Program-made: the position numbers and the translations under genes
The notes under the pieces: generated by a model
Database searches by the model: none
What the model saw: the letters and a program-made list of their open reading frames with translations, nothing else
What the model was told of the DNA's origin: nothing
Shown: piece after piece, positions 45,117-54,907 of the stretch
Position numbering within the stretch: the stretch's first letter is position 1
How the letters are laid out: every line of letters starts with the position of its first letter
Origin: an uncultured Flavobacteriaceae bacterium
GTDB taxonomy: Bacteria > Bacteroidota > Bacteroidia > Flavobacteriales > Flavobacteriaceae
DNA: 64,000 nucleotides
Direction: 5' to 3'
Assembly (NCBI GenBank): GCA_947501845.1
Contig: CANMXP010000022.1
Span: 1-64,000, forward strand

Positions 45117-45815
45117 TTATGGGAAACAAGCATCCCAAATAGCATCTTTTGGTAGTGGTGCAGAAATTGCTATCTGTTCTTTTTTAACAGGATGTATAAA
45201 CTCTATATCTCTTGCATGTAAATGGATACTAGCATCTTTATTGCTTCTATTAAAACCGTATTTTAAATCGCCTTTAATAGGGCACCCAATATTTGATAAT
45301 TGAGATCGTATTTGATGATGCCTACCAGTTTCTAAATTAACTTCAAGCAAATAATAGTTATCCAACTTTTTTAACAATTTATAATGAAGAATGGCTTTTT
45401 TACTGTCTGCAACCTCCTTAGTATAAGCGGTAGATTTATTGTTTTTCGGATTCTTTTTAAGCCAATTGGTTAATGTATCCTCAGTTTTTGGAGGCGCATT
45501 TTTTACAACCGCCCAGTATGTTTTTTTTATATCTTTTGAAAGAAATAATTTGTTGAGCCGTGGTAATACTTTACTTGTTTTTGCAAAGATAACAAGTCCT
45601 GTGGTGGGTCTGTCTAAACGATGTACAACCCCTAAATATACATTTCCTGGCTTATTGTATTTGTCTTTAATATATTCTTTTACAACATCGCTTAAAGGTT
45701 TGTCACCAGTTTTATCACCCTGAACAATATCCCCTGCACGTTTGTTGATTATAATGATGTGATTGTCTTCGTATAAAACTTGAAGGTTGGATTTATTGGA
45801 TACAATCTTAGACAT
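45117..45815 (-). CDS. RluA-family pseudouridine synthase
   Basis: The 232-residue protein isomerises uridine to pseudouridine in rRNA or tRNA. The catalytic Asp is in GVVHRLDRPTTGLVIFAKT (about residue 67), preceded by IIINKRAGDIVQGD and followed by YLLEVNLETGRHHQIRSQLSNIGCPIKGDLKYG, all RluA signatures. There is no S4 domain, and the exact target site cannot be inferred. The start codon is one base after the stop of the four-helix-bundle gene, so the genes form a tight minus-strand run downstream of panB. Confidence 0.92.
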   Translation of the reverse strand: MSKIVSNKSNLQVLYEDNHIIIINKRAGDIVQGDKTGDKPLSDVVKEYIKDKYNKPGNVYLGVVHRLDRPTTGLVIFAKTSKVLPRLNKLFLSKDIKKTYWAVVKNAPPKTEDTLTNWLKKNPKNNKSTAYTKEVADSKKAILHYKLLKKLDNYYLLEVNLETGRHHQIRSQLSNIGCPIKGDLKYGFNRSNKDASIHLHARDIEFIHPVKKEQIAISAPLPKDAIWDACFP

Positions 45816-45816
45816 G

Positions 45817-46188
45817 TTAGATTTTTGGATAACTTGATTGTTTTAGAGTAGATTTAAATTTAGAAGTCATTTTTATAATAGATTCTAAGTTTTTAGAAAG
45901 TTTTTCTGACTCTTCATCATTTATAAAGCCTAAATCTGATGCTATTAATAATTGAGTTTCAATTTCGTAAGCGGAACCCAGAGTTATTTGCAAGAATCGA
46001 GCAAAATCTTTATTTGAATGTCTTGATGAACCTTCAGCTATATTAGAAGGGATAGATACAGATGCTCTCCTTAATTGATTGGTTAAACCAAATTTTTCTG
46101 ATTCAGGAAACTTTGACGTTATATTATAAATTTCAGAACAAAACAATCTACTTTTTTTCCAAATTTCTAAGTCTTTAAATCTATGCAT
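45817..46188 (-). CDS. Four-helix-bundle (S23/IVS-type) protein
   Basis: The 123-residue protein belongs to the family once called 23S rRNA intervening-sequence proteins. It has FKDLEIWKKSRLFCSEIYNIT, FPESEKFGLTNQLRRASVSIPSNIAEGSSR (the hallmark) and FLQITLGSAYEIETQLLIASDLGF, predicted as an antiparallel four-helix bundle that pentamerises in solved homologues. Members sit either inside rRNA intervening sequences or, as here, alone between housekeeping genes. Function is unknown. It lies between panB (42-bp gap) and the pseudouridine synthase (1-bp gap). Confidence 0.92.
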   Translation of the reverse strand: MHRFKDLEIWKKSRLFCSEIYNITSKFPESEKFGLTNQLRRASVSIPSNIAEGSSRHSNKDFARFLQITLGSAYEIETQLLIASDLGFINDEESEKLSKNLESIIKMTSKFKSTLKQSSYPKI

Positions 46189-46230
46189 ATAAAATTTCTA
46201 ATAATCTGATAATCCAAGTACCTAAGAAGT

Positions 46231-47049
46231 CTAGTATTGTTCCTTATCACTCGGAAAATCAAGAGTTTTTACATCATTAGCATACTTGGAGATGGCGTTG
46301 GTCATATCCTCATATAAATTCATATAGCGACGTAAGAAACGCGGGTTGAATTCGTGGGTCATTCCCAGCATATCATGTAACACCAATACTTGACCATCTA
46401 CACCATTTCCTGCTCCAATACCTATAATAGGAATGCTGACACTTTCGGCAACCTCTTTGGCCAATTTAGCAGGTATTTTTTCAAGTACAATCGCAAAACA
46501 ACCAATGCGTTCTAGCATCTTGGCATCTTCAATAAGTCGTTGGGCTTCTTCTTCTTCCTTAGCTCTTACTGTATACGTTCCGAATTTATATATCGATTGT
46601 GGCGTTAACCCTAAATGTCCCATAACTGGAATTCCAGCATTTAATATACGCTTTATAGAATCTTTTATTTCTTTACCACCTTCTAATTTAACCGAATGCG
46701 CGCCGCTTTCCTTCATAATTCTAATAGCAGATCGCAAGGCTTCTTTAGGATCACTTTGGTAGCTTCCAAAAGGGAGGTCAACAACCACTAAAGCACGGTA
46801 TATAGCGCGAATTACAGAAGAGGCATGGTATATCATTTGGTCTAAAGTAATAGGCAATGTAGTTTCATGTCCAGCCATAACATTACTTGCAGAATCTCCA
46901 ACAAGGATCACATCGATACCTGCTTCGTCAACAATTTTTGCCATGGTATAATCGTATGCCGTTAACATGGATATTTTTTCTCCATTGGCTTTCATATCAA
47001 CCAATGTTTTAACTGTGATGCGCTTGTATTCTTTTTTAGCTACAGACAT
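46231..47049 (-). CDS. panB: 3-methyl-2-oxobutanoate hydroxymethyltransferase
   Basis: PanB makes ketopantoate from 2-oxoisovalerate and methylene-tetrahydrofolate, the first committed step of pantothenate and CoA synthesis. The 272 residues form a TIM barrel. Metal and substrate motifs are [40 protein letters not shown] (about residue 50), [19 protein letters not shown] (about 118) and the catalytic Glu region VLEKIPA (about 188), then [24 protein letters not shown]. The length is typical. It is first in a minus-strand run with the four-helix-bundle and RluA genes. Confidence 0.96.
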   Translation of the reverse strand: MSVAKKEYKRITVKTLVDMKANGEKISMLTAYDYTMAKIVDEAGIDVILVGDSASNVMAGHETTLPITLDQMIYHASSVIRAIYRALVVVDLPFGSYQSDPKEALRSAIRIMKESGAHSVKLEGGKEIKDSIKRILNAGIPVMGHLGLTPQSIYKFGTYTVRAKEEEEAQRLIEDAKMLERIGCFAIVLEKIPAKLAKEVAESVSIPIIGIGAGNGVDGQVLVLHDMLGMTHEFNPRFLRRYMNLYEDMTNAISKYANDVKTLDFPSDKEQY

Positions 47050-47331
47050 AATTTTTCCGATTTTGAAATAGTATGTAAAAGTAATGAATTGAACTCATTT
47101 AATGCTTTTTGATTGAAGTGAAAAATAGATATCTTATTTCAAGATAAACACTTTTTTACAAGAAACAGCATCGATGCATCGTAGGAGAAAAATAAAATAT
47201 TGGAATAGAAAATCATTTGGCAGTTAATTGAAAAACTTAAAAATGAGTTCGTTAGGTGTATATGTTAAACTTTTCTTTAAGTTGTAGCATCATTAAGCAT
47301 GTTATTTTATTTTAGTTGAAATTTATATATC

Positions 47332-47790
47332 ATGGCTCGAACAATATTCTATTTATTTGTCTTAATTACATCTACGATTTATGCTCAAAAAGATGAGCAA
47401 GCTAAAGCAAAAGAGGCCGTGGATACATTTTTTGAAGGATTTCATAAAGGAGATACCACACTTATGAAATCGGTTATGATGGATAAAATAATCATGCAAA
47501 CAGCTTATAAAAACAAAGAAGGAAAGGATGTTTTGGTTACCGATGAACCTGAAAAGCTTATAAATGCTATTGCAAACAGACCAGATAATCAGAAATGGGA
47601 CGAGCGTTTGTTGGATTATAGTGTTCAAGTAGATGGTAATATGGCAAATGTTTGGACGCCTTATGAGTTTTGGTTTAATGATGCTTTTAGCCACTGCGGT
47701 GTTAATTCGTTTCAATTGTTTAAGGACGGCGATCAGTGGAAAATTATTTATTTAATTGATACAAGGAGGAAGGCTACTTGTGGTAAATAG
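47332..47790 (+). CDS. Exported NTF2-like (SnoaL/DUF4440-type) protein
   Basis: The 152-residue protein has a signal peptide (about 1-18, ending TIYAQ) and one NTF2-like fold. KAKEAVDTFFEGFHKGDTTLMKSVM forms the opening helix pair. A cone of strands follows, ending with NMANVWTPYEFWFNDAFSHCGVNSFQLFKDGDQWKIIYLIDTRRK. Such domains bind small molecules or serve as enzymes, and no catalytic set is evident. It is monocistronic, in a 280-bp spacer from panB and about 175 bp from sdaA. Function not known. Confidence 0.75.
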   Translation: MARTIFYLFVLITSTIYAQKDEQAKAKEAVDTFFEGFHKGDTTLMKSVMMDKIIMQTAYKNKEGKDVLVTDEPEKLINAIANRPDNQKWDERLLDYSVQVDGNMANVWTPYEFWFNDAFSHCGVNSFQLFKDGDQWKIIYLIDTRRKATCGK

Positions 47791-47886
47791 AGAGCACAAA
47801 GCCGTTAAGGTGTAAAAGAAACTACTTATTGATATTGATTATTTCTCGGTAAGCTGTAGAATATTATGATAGCAATAAATAACCGC

Positions 47887-47914
47887 TTACTGATTACTGA
47901 TTACTGATTACTGA
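47887..47914. repeat. Microsatellite TTACTGA x4
   Basis: Four perfect heptamer copies are followed by degenerate ones up to about 47943, in the spacer between two convergent genes. No coding content. Confidence 0.8.
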
Positions 47915-47965
47915 ATACTGCTTATTACTTACTGATGAGTACTGCCAACCGAAAACAGAACACAT

Positions 47966-49387
47966 TTAACAATCAGACATATTCACTCCAACGGCTAAAC
48001 CACCCTCTGAGGTTTCTTTATATTTTGTGTGCATGTCTTTAGCGGTTTCCCACATGGTTGAAACGACTTTGTCCAGTGGGACTTTCACGTTTTTAGGATT
48101 TGTGTCCAAAGCCATTTCAGCGGCATTTATGGCTTTAATAGCTCCCATGGCATTACGCTCAATACAGGGTATTTGTACCAATCCGCCAATAGGGTCGCAT
48201 GTTAACCCCAAATGGTGTTCCATAGCTATTTCTGCTGCGACAAGAACTTGTTCTGGAGTACCTCCCAAAAGTTCACATAGCGCTCCAGATGCCATAGCTG
48301 ATGATACTCCAATTTCTGCTTGACATCCACCCATGGCAGCACTAATTGTTGCACCTTTTTTAAAGATGCTCCCTATTTCGCCCGCGACTAATAAAAACCG
48401 CTTAATATCTTCAAAATTGGCATCATGATTTTCGATGACCAAATAATACATTAAAACTGCGGGAATAACTCCTGCACTTCCATTGGTAGGAGCAGTAACA
48501 ACTCTTCCTAAGGAGGCATTGACTTCGTTAACGGCAAGCGCAAAACAGCTTACCCACTTTAAGATTTGTCTAAATTTAACTTCGGTATCTCTTATGGCAT
48601 AAACCCATTCAACAGGCGTTGTGTATGTAGTATGTCCTTTTAAATTTTGGTGCATATCAAAAGCACGTCGCCTTACATTTAAACCACCAGGAAGATTCCC
48701 TTCTGTGTGGCAGCCTATATACATACATTCAAGCATTGTGTTCCAAATGCGCTTTAACTCCTTATCTATTTCTTTTATTGAACGAATCGATTTTTCATTT
48801 TCTAAAACAACTTCAGAAATTGATTTATCTAAGGTCTCGCAAAACTGCAAAAGCTCTGTACCTTTTTCAATAGGGTAAGGGAAAGTGCATTTAATTTCAA
48901 AATTTCTCTTTGAGTTTTCAAGAGCTTCTTTAACTACAAAACCACCACCAATTGAATAAAAAGTTGATGTTATATGTTTCCCGTTTACAGTAGCAGTAAA
49001 AGTTAATCCGTTTGAATGAAATGGTAAAAATTTTCTATGAAATACAATATCTGTTTCTATATTAAAAGTTATAGGTATTTCATTGTTAAAGTTTAATGTT
49101 TTAGTTTTTTTTATTTCAGAAATAATGGAAGTAATGGTTTCTGTAGGAATCGTTTCAGGGTAAAAACCACTTAACCCGAGTATGACAGCATAATCTGTTG
49201 CATGCCCTTTTCCTGTTAATGATAAAGAGCCATATAAATCTACCGAAATAGACTTAACTTCATCAAATTCATTAGTGTCTTTTAACTCTTTAATCCAACG
49301 TTCTGCAGCTCTCCAAGGCCCCAAGGTATGGGAGCTAGATGGGCCAATACCTATTTTTAGCATATCAAAAACAGAAATACACTCCAT
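47966..49387 (-). CDS. sdaA: L-serine ammonia-lyase (iron-sulfur dehydratase)
   Basis: The enzyme deaminates L-serine to pyruvate and ammonia with an oxygen-sensitive [4Fe-4S] cluster. The 473-residue single-chain form begins [24 protein letters not shown] (beta domain). The alpha domain has [37 protein letters not shown] and the cluster cysteines around [12 protein letters not shown] (about residue 218), [20 protein letters not shown] (about 407) and upstream. The length and fusion order match the E. coli SdaA/SdaB type. It is alone and transcribed away from dnaK. Confidence 0.94.
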   Translation of the reverse strand: MECISVFDMLKIGIGPSSSHTLGPWRAAERWIKELKDTNEFDEVKSISVDLYGSLSLTGKGHATDYAVILGLSGFYPETIPTETITSIISEIKKTKTLNFNNEIPITFNIETDIVFHRKFLPFHSNGLTFTATVNGKHITSTFYSIGGGFVVKEALENSKRNFEIKCTFPYPIEKGTELLQFCETLDKSISEVVLENEKSIRSIKEIDKELKRIWNTMLECMYIGCHTEGNLPGGLNVRRRAFDMHQNLKGHTTYTTPVEWVYAIRDTEVKFRQILKWVSCFALAVNEVNASLGRVVTAPTNGSAGVIPAVLMYYLVIENHDANFEDIKRFLLVAGEIGSIFKKGATISAAMGGCQAEIGVSSAMASGALCELLGGTPEQVLVAAEIAMEHHLGLTCDPIGGLVQIPCIERNAMGAIKAINAAEMALDTNPKNVKVPLDKVVSTMWETAKDMHTKYKETSEGGLAVGVNMSDC

Positions 49388-49473
49388 AAATTATCTAATT
49401 GTTATAGTAAAGCAAATATAAACTGTTTCTAATCAAATTAAGAGTCCTTTTCTATTTAGATTGATACAATAAA

Positions 49474-49515
49474 TGACAGCTTGTCAGTATTTTTCAAATG
49501 GCATAATGATTGACT
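49474..49515 (+). promoter_or_regulatory. dnaK upstream palindrome and -24/-12-like element
   Basis: A palindrome TGACA-GCT-TGTCA (49474-49486) precedes TGGCATAATGATTGAC (49499-49514). GG and GA of the latter are spaced as in a sigma-54 promoter, although the -12 element has GA in place of GC. The ATG is 57 bp further on. A regulatory role in heat-shock control is possible. Confidence 0.3.
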
Positions 49516-49569
49516 ATTACAAAACGAGTTTAAAAAAGAACATTGAACACAAATAAAGTATAAAATATT

Positions 49570-51480
49570 ATGAGTAAAATTATTGGAATCGATTTAGGAA
49601 CAACCAACTCTTGCGTTTCTGTAATGGAAGGTAATGAACCTGTTGTAATCCCAAACGCAGAAGGTAAGCGTACTACACCATCTGTAATCGCTTTTGTAGA
49701 AGGGGGAGAAATTAAAGTTGGTGATCCAGCAAAACGTCAGGCAGTAACAAACCCAACAAAAACTGTTTATTCTATTAAGCGTTTTATGGGTAATAAATAC
49801 TCTGAATCTAAAAAAGAAGCAGAACGCGTACCATATACCGTAGTAAAAGGAGATAATGACACACCTCGTGTAGATATTGATGGTCGTTTATATACACCAC
49901 AAGAATTATCGGCAATGATTCTTCAAAAAATGAAGAAAACGGCTGAAGATTATTTAGGTGCAGATGTTAGTGAAGCTGTAATTACTGTGCCTGCTTATTT
50001 TAACGATTCACAACGTCAAGCAACTAAAGAAGCAGGTGAGATTGCAGGTTTAAAAGTTCGTAGAATTATTAACGAACCTACAGCTGCAGCTTTAGCTTAT
50101 GGTTTAGATAAAAAAGGACAAGACCAAAAAATAGTTGTTTTTGATTTTGGTGGAGGAACACATGATGTCTCTATCTTAGAATTAGGTGACGGTGTATTTG
50201 AAGTATTATCTACAGATGGTGATACACACTTAGGAGGTGATGATGTTGATGAAAAAATCATTAACTGGTTAGCAGAAGAGTTTAACGCTGAAGAGAATAT
50301 GGATTTACGTAAAGATCCAATGTCTTTACAACGTTTAAAAGAAGCTGCTGAAAAGGCTAAGATTGAATTATCATCGTCTGCACAAACAGAAATCAACTTA
50401 CCATATATCACAGCAACAGCTAGTGGGCCAAAACACTTAGTACGTACATTAACACGTTCTAAATTTGAACAATTAATTGACGATTTAGTAAAACGTACTA
50501 TAGAGCCTTGTCAATCTGCTTTAAAAGCAGCTGGCTTATCAAAAAGTGATATTGATGAAGTTATTTTAGTAGGTGGTTCTACACGTATCCCTGCTGTACA
50601 AGATGCTGTTGAGAAATTCTTTGGAAAAGCGCCTAGTAAAGGAGTGAATCCAGATGAAGTTGTATCGTTAGGAGCTGGTATACAAGGCGGTGTTTTAACA
50701 GGAGATGTAAAAGACGTATTGCTTTTAGATGTAACACCATTATCTCTTGGGATTGAAACAATGGGTAATGTATTTACAAAGCTTATTGAAGCAAATACAA
50801 CCATTCCTACCAAGAAGTCACAAGTATTCTCTACGGCTGCGGATAATCAACCATCGGTTGAAATTCATGTATTGCAAGGAGAAAGAGCTATGGCAGCAGA
50901 TAATAAAACAATTGGACGTTTCCATTTAGATGGTATTCCACCAGCAAGACGTGGAACACCGCAAATTGAAGTGATTTTTGATATTGATGCTAATGGTATT
51001 ATTAAAGTAAGTGCTGAAGATAAAGCAACAGGTAAGAAACAGGATATTAGAATTGAAGCATCTTCTGGTTTAACGGAAGAAGAAATCGAAAAGATGAAAG
51101 CGGATGCTGAAGCGAATGCTGAGGCAGATAAAGCAGCAGCAGAAAGCGCTCAAAAATTAAATGAAGCCGATTCTATGATTTTCCAAACAGAAAAATTATT
51201 GGAAGAGTCTGGTGATAAATTATCTGCAGATAATAAATCTAAGATTGAAGGTGCGTTAGAGGAATTGAAAAAGGCTTATGAAACGAAAGATCTAGCAACT
51301 ATTCAACCAGCTTTAGATAATATTAATGAAATATGGAAAGCTGCAAGCGAAGAGATTTATAAAGCACAAGCTGAAGAAGCACAACAAGGTGGTGGTGCTC
51401 CAGGACCTGATGCTAGTCAAAATGGACAAGCAGAAGAAGGAAGCGACGTAGAAGACGTAGACTTTGAAGAAGTCAAGTAG
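49570..51480 (+). CDS. dnaK: Chaperone DnaK (Hsp70)
   Basis: DnaK is an ATP-driven chaperone that works with DnaJ and GrpE on unfolded proteins. The 636 residues start [20 protein letters not shown]. The nucleotide-binding domain runs to about residue 383, with [19 protein letters not shown] and [11 protein letters not shown]. The linker [18 protein letters not shown] leads to the substrate domain, and a helical lid ends in acidic [11 protein letters not shown], the docking tail. One unusual change is Phe-Asp-Phe-Gly-Gly-Gly-Thr-His in the phosphate-2 loop, where most DnaKs have GGGTFD. The last 23 bp of the gene are repeated downstream. No dnaJ or grpE is nearby. Confidence 0.97.
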   Translation: MSKIIGIDLGTTNSCVSVMEGNEPVVIPNAEGKRTTPSVIAFVEGGEIKVGDPAKRQAVTNPTKTVYSIKRFMGNKYSESKKEAERVPYTVVKGDNDTPRVDIDGRLYTPQELSAMILQKMKKTAEDYLGADVSEAVITVPAYFNDSQRQATKEAGEIAGLKVRRIINEPTAAALAYGLDKKGQDQKIVVFDFGGGTHDVSILELGDGVFEVLSTDGDTHLGGDDVDEKIINWLAEEFNAEENMDLRKDPMSLQRLKEAAEKAKIELSSSAQTEINLPYITATASGPKHLVRTLTRSKFEQLIDDLVKRTIEPCQSALKAAGLSKSDIDEVILVGGSTRIPAVQDAVEKFFGKAPSKGVNPDEVVSLGAGIQGGVLTGDVKDVLLLDVTPLSLGIETMGNVFTKLIEANTTIPTKKSQVFSTAADNQPSVEIHVLQGERAMAADNKTIGRFHLDGIPPARRGTPQIEVIFDIDANGIIKVSAEDKATGKKQDIRIEASSGLTEEEIEKMKADAEANAEADKAAAESAQKLNEADSMIFQTEKLLEESGDKLSADNKSKIEGALEELKKAYETKDLATIQPALDNINEIWKAASEEIYKAQAEEAQQGGGAPGPDASQNGQAEEGSDVEDVDFEEVK

Positions 51481-51552
51481 CCTGTCCTGAGCGAAGTCGA
51501 AGGATAGACTTTGAAGAAGTCAAGTAGTAGCTTGTTCTGAGCGAAGTCGAAG
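51458..51552. repeat. Tandem duplication of dnaK 3' end plus palindrome
   Basis: The 23-bp sequence TAGACTTTGAAG..CAAGTAG at 51458-51480 (end of dnaK) recurs perfectly at 51505-51527. Each copy is followed by a CTGAGCGAAGTCGAAGG palindrome (51487-51503 and about 51537-51553). The unit is about 47-50 bp. Confidence 0.85.
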
Positions 51553-51578
51553 GCTCTTAAAAATAAAAGTTAAAAGTA

Positions 51579-51609
51579 AAAAGCGCAACCATTTTGGTTG
51601 CGCTTTTTT
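51579..51609 (+). terminator. dnaK terminator
   Basis: The stem AAAAGCGCAACC / GGTTGCGCTTTT with a 5-base loop and a T-run forms a strong rho-independent terminator, about 100 bp after the stop and beyond the repeat. Confidence 0.9.
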
Positions 51610-51682
51610 ATTATCAATAGGTAGGAGTTTTCAAAATTAGATTGTTATATAATAAAACCCAAATCGTTAAATTAAATAACAA

Positions 51683-52879
51683 ATGAAACACCTATTACAA
51701 TCAACCTTGGCGTTTTTATGCCTTATTTTTAGTTCTACAACATTTGCACAACAAGACAAAACCATGTACATTTTTGGCCACAGCCTTATTGTACATGATC
51801 CTCCAGCGATATCAACCCCCAGCAATGAAACTACCGTTCCGCATTGGCTGCATTTTTTAGCAGATGAAGCAGGAAATTCTATTGCTGTAAGTGGGCAATA
51901 TGGATTTTTGGAACAACATGACGATTTACCTCCTATTGCTCAATGGGGGTTTGATCATGTAACACCAGCTTGGGAATCGGATACAGAAAATTTTACAGAT
52001 GCAAATTTTGATACCTTCTTATTAACTGCAGGATCTCATATTCAAGGGCAACCTGCTAATGTTAATTATTATAATAGTAGTGTATCCCCTTTATCTGCAA
52101 CTTTAACTATTTTGGACTGGATAGACAGTCAAGAACCCAATGGCATAACCTATATTTATGAAAATTGGCCAGAATTAGCCATTTTCACAGATCATAATCA
52201 AGGGTTTCCACCAACATCAGAAGATCTTGAGAATTATCATGAACGTACATTGGGATCTTTCCATGATTGGTGGATTGAATATCAGGATTTTGTTCATGCT
52301 GCACGCCCAAATGAAAATATTAGAATGATTCCTGTTGGTCCAATAATATCTAAATTGTTAACAGAAACAAACTTAGACCAAATACCAGCTTTAGATTTAT
52401 ACGAAGATTCAGCTTCGCACGGTAGACCAACACTTTATTTTTTGGCTGGTTTGATAACTTACATGGCAGTTTATGAAGAAAAAGCGCCAGCTACATATAC
52501 TATTCCTAGTACAGTAAGCTCATTGGTTCAAGATAATTTTCAAAGCACTATAGATTTTATTTGGAATGAATTATTAGCGTTTAATTACAGTGATGGTAGC
52601 AGTCGCGTTTTTGCGAACAATGTGTTACATGTTGATTCTAATAATCATCAAACCAATAATATATCGGTGGTTCCAAATCCAGCAAAAGATTTCATAGATA
52701 TAATAAGCAATCATTCAGAGTACAGTGTTGATCTGTTTGATGTTAAAGGAATAAAAATAAATATAAAGCAAGATGTGACCCATAATAGGGTCGATATCTC
52801 AAATCTACCTGATGGATTATATTTTCTAAAAATTAATATAGATGGCAATCAGGTTATAAAAAAGGATTTAAAAAGCTAG
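51683..52879 (+). CDS. Secreted SGNH-like hydrolase with T9SS sorting domain
   Basis: The 398-residue protein has a signal peptide (about 1-22, ending TTFAQ). The mature N-terminus KTMYIFGHSLIVHD places a Ser in a GxS turn, as in SGNH/GDSL esterases. A late YEDSASHGRPTLYFLAGLI provides a plausible Asp/His pair (about residue 243). Residues about 318-398 are a type IX secretion C-terminal domain: NNISVVPNPAKDFIDI, VDLFDVKGIKI, VDISNLPDGLYFLKI and a basic KKDLKS end. It should therefore be exported across the outer membrane by the gliding/T9SS machinery. The substrate is unknown; the esterase assignment is tentative. Confidence 0.75.
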   Translation: MKHLLQSTLAFLCLIFSSTTFAQQDKTMYIFGHSLIVHDPPAISTPSNETTVPHWLHFLADEAGNSIAVSGQYGFLEQHDDLPPIAQWGFDHVTPAWESDTENFTDANFDTFLLTAGSHIQGQPANVNYYNSSVSPLSATLTILDWIDSQEPNGITYIYENWPELAIFTDHNQGFPPTSEDLENYHERTLGSFHDWWIEYQDFVHAARPNENIRMIPVGPIISKLLTETNLDQIPALDLYEDSASHGRPTLYFLAGLITYMAVYEEKAPATYTIPSTVSSLVQDNFQSTIDFIWNELLAFNYSDGSSRVFANNVLHVDSNNHQTNNISVVPNPAKDFIDIISNHSEYSVDLFDVKGIKINIKQDVTHNRVDISNLPDGLYFLKINIDGNQVIKKDLKS

Positions 52880-52904
52880 CTGTTAATATTTTTATTGATC
52901 CAAG

Positions 52905-52942
52905 CGCAACCAATTGATAATCTATCATTTGGTTGCGTTTTT
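52905..52942 (+). terminator. Terminator after T9SS protein gene
   Basis: CGCAACCAA (52905-52913) pairs with TTGGTTGCG (52929-52937), followed by TTTTTTT. The stem shares the CGCAACC/GGTTGCG core of the dnaK terminator. Confidence 0.85.
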
Positions 52943-53012
52943 TTATGAGTTGGAGTCGATAAGTTTTTTAATAGCAATAAAACCGATACTTTTGACGGAA
53001 ATATAGCAGGGC

Positions 53013-54242
53013 ATGTCATTTTCATCACAAATAAAATCCAATTACCAACCTAAGCGTTTAGCTGTAAAACTTAATGCTAAAGGGGAGCAGTTTGTGATTA
53101 AAAAGCACCCCTGGGTTTTTTCAAATAGTATTGTTAAGATTAATGACAAAGCAAGAACAGGAGATCTAGCGATTATCTTCAGTAAGAATAAAAACAGAGT
53201 CATAGGCTTAGGATTGTATGATGCCTATTCTCCCATTCGTATTAAAATAATTCATAGTGATGCTGAAAAAGCAGAAATAAATACCGCTTTTTTTCATGGA
53301 AAGATAGAAGAAGCTTATAAAAAACGATCAGACTTATTAAAAACTAACACGACAAGTTACCGTTTGTTATTTGGAGAAAATGATGGGTTTCCTGGTTTAA
53401 TAGCAGATGTCTACGATACCGTTTTAGTCGTAAAACTATATTCAGAGATATGGTTACCATATTTGGAATCTATTTTAAAAAGCTTACAAGTAGTTTCTAA
53501 TGCAGATACTATAGTAATTCGTTTAAGTAGGGGATTGCAACAATCTAAAAACCATCAATTAAAAGATGGCGATGTGGTTTATGGTATATTAGAGAATGAA
53601 GTTGTACAGTTTATTGAGCATGATGTAAAATTTTCTGCCAATGTTATTAAAGGTCATAAAACAGGTTATTTTTTAGACCATCGCGCTAACCGAAAGCAAG
53701 TAGGTGAGTGGAGTAAAGGCAAAACAGTTCTAGATGTTTTTTCCTATGCTGGTGGGTTTTCAGTTCATGCGTTATACAATGATGCTAGAGAAGTTACAAG
53801 TTTAGACATAAGTAAGCAAGCATTAGAAATTGCTATACAAAATGGAAAACTAAACCCCTATGCTGGTAAACATAAAACAATTGTAGGAGACGCTTTTAAG
53901 TCGCTTAAAGAACTCATTAAAAACAATATGACTTTTGATGTTGTTGTAATAGATCCTCCAAGTTTCGCAAAACAAGCTTCCGAAATAGAATTAGCTAAGA
54001 AAAAATATGCCCAATTAGCAGAGTTAGGGGCTCAACTAACTGCCAGCAAAGGGCTTTTGGTCTTAGCGTCTTGTTCGTCAAGAGTCTTGGCCCAATCTTT
54101 TTTTGATATTAATTTACAAGTATTAAATAATCAATCACGACGCTTTAATAATATTTTAAATACATATCACGATATAGACCATCCCATTAGTTTTCCTGAG
54201 GGCGCTTATTTAAAATGTGGCTATTACAGATTCCTTAATTAA
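53013..54242 (+). CDS. RlmI/RlmK-like 23S rRNA cytosine methyltransferase
   Basis: The 409-residue class I SAM methyltransferase has an N-terminal PUA domain (about 15-95, with KRLAVKLNAKGEQFVIKKHPWVFSNSI). A central RAMP-like domain has YRLLFGENDGFPGLIADVY, and the catalytic domain has GYFLDHRANRKQVGEWSKGKTVLDVFSYAGGFSVHALYNDA split over motif I (about residue 240), then FDVVVIDPPSFAK (motif IV, about 305). LVLASCSSRV holds the motif VI cysteine (about 350). This matches RlmI, which makes m5C1962 in E. coli 23S rRNA. The exact site here is inferred by homology. Confidence 0.9.
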   Translation: MSFSSQIKSNYQPKRLAVKLNAKGEQFVIKKHPWVFSNSIVKINDKARTGDLAIIFSKNKNRVIGLGLYDAYSPIRIKIIHSDAEKAEINTAFFHGKIEEAYKKRSDLLKTNTTSYRLLFGENDGFPGLIADVYDTVLVVKLYSEIWLPYLESILKSLQVVSNADTIVIRLSRGLQQSKNHQLKDGDVVYGILENEVVQFIEHDVKFSANVIKGHKTGYFLDHRANRKQVGEWSKGKTVLDVFSYAGGFSVHALYNDAREVTSLDISKQALEIAIQNGKLNPYAGKHKTIVGDAFKSLKELIKNNMTFDVVVIDPPSFAKQASEIELAKKKYAQLAELGAQLTASKGLLVLASCSSRVLAQSFFDINLQVLNNQSRRFNNILNTYHDIDHPISFPEGAYLKCGYYRFLN

Positions 54243-54269
54243 ACGACATCTTTTTAAACGGAAGAAGTT

Positions 54270-54770
54270 TTATAAAAATGTGCCTTTTTCGTCAGTGATT
54301 ACCATAATAGATTGATCTTTATTTGTTATTTTGACTTTGTATTTCTGCTGTAAAAAATCTTTATTGCAATGATATTTAATGAGATAAGCATCTTCAACGA
54401 TACCCCAATTAGGAAAACGCTTTGAAATAGCTTGCATAACTACCAATGGTAGTCTCACATTGTTGTACTTCTCGTTAGTTCGTATTATTTTTCCGTGTTT
54501 ATTATAGGCTGCAATTATTTTACCTTGAGGCACATAAAAGGATACTTCATAAATTTCATCAGCATGATCGTAAAGCTTAGAGAGTCCTTTATGTTCATAG
54601 TTTAAAATTTCTTTTTCTAACTTTTTAACACGTTCAGGCATATTATTAGAATCTATAGCATCTAAATATTGATAATTTAAAGATATAACAGTATTTGGTA
54701 ATTCAATTGTTTGTGAATAGGCTTGGGTGGTAAGACCAAAAATAAATAGACCAAGAAGTATTTTTTTCAT
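54270..54770 (-). CDS. Exported PepSY-like (DUF2874-type) protein
   Basis: The 166-residue protein has a signal peptide (about 1-19, ending AYSQ). One domain follows with the pattern LPNTVISLNYQYLDAIDSN, EIYEVSFYVPQGKIIAAYNKHGKIIRTNEKYNNVRLPLVVMQAISKRFPNWGIVEDAYLIKY. The turn YNKHGKIIRTNEK before a helix ending in RFP is characteristic of the PepSY-like putative periplasmic proteins of Bacteroidota. Function unknown. It is divergent from the NMO-type gene, with palindromic sites in between, so it may share control with it. Confidence 0.65.
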   Translation of the reverse strand: MKKILLGLFIFGLTTQAYSQTIELPNTVISLNYQYLDAIDSNNMPERVKKLEKEILNYEHKGLSKLYDHADEIYEVSFYVPQGKIIAAYNKHGKIIRTNEKYNNVRLPLVVMQAISKRFPNWGIVEDAYLIKYHCNKDFLQQKYKVKITNKDQSIMVITDEKGTFL

Positions 54771-54811
54771 GACGAACTATATTGAGTTATGAATATTTAC
54801 CTATAAAATTA

Positions 54812-54827
54812 ATTATGCACGCATAAT
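54812..54827. promoter_or_regulatory. Operator-like palindrome 1
   Basis: ATTATGC-AC-GCATAAT: perfect 7-bp arms with a 2-base spacer, 42 bp upstream of the minus-strand PepSY-like gene. Confidence 0.5.
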
Positions 54828-54907
54828 AAAACAATGATAAAAATCATAATATCAGTGTTTTATAAATGTTTTTTTGTTGCATCTGTACAACTAATTGAAT
54901 ATCAGTT

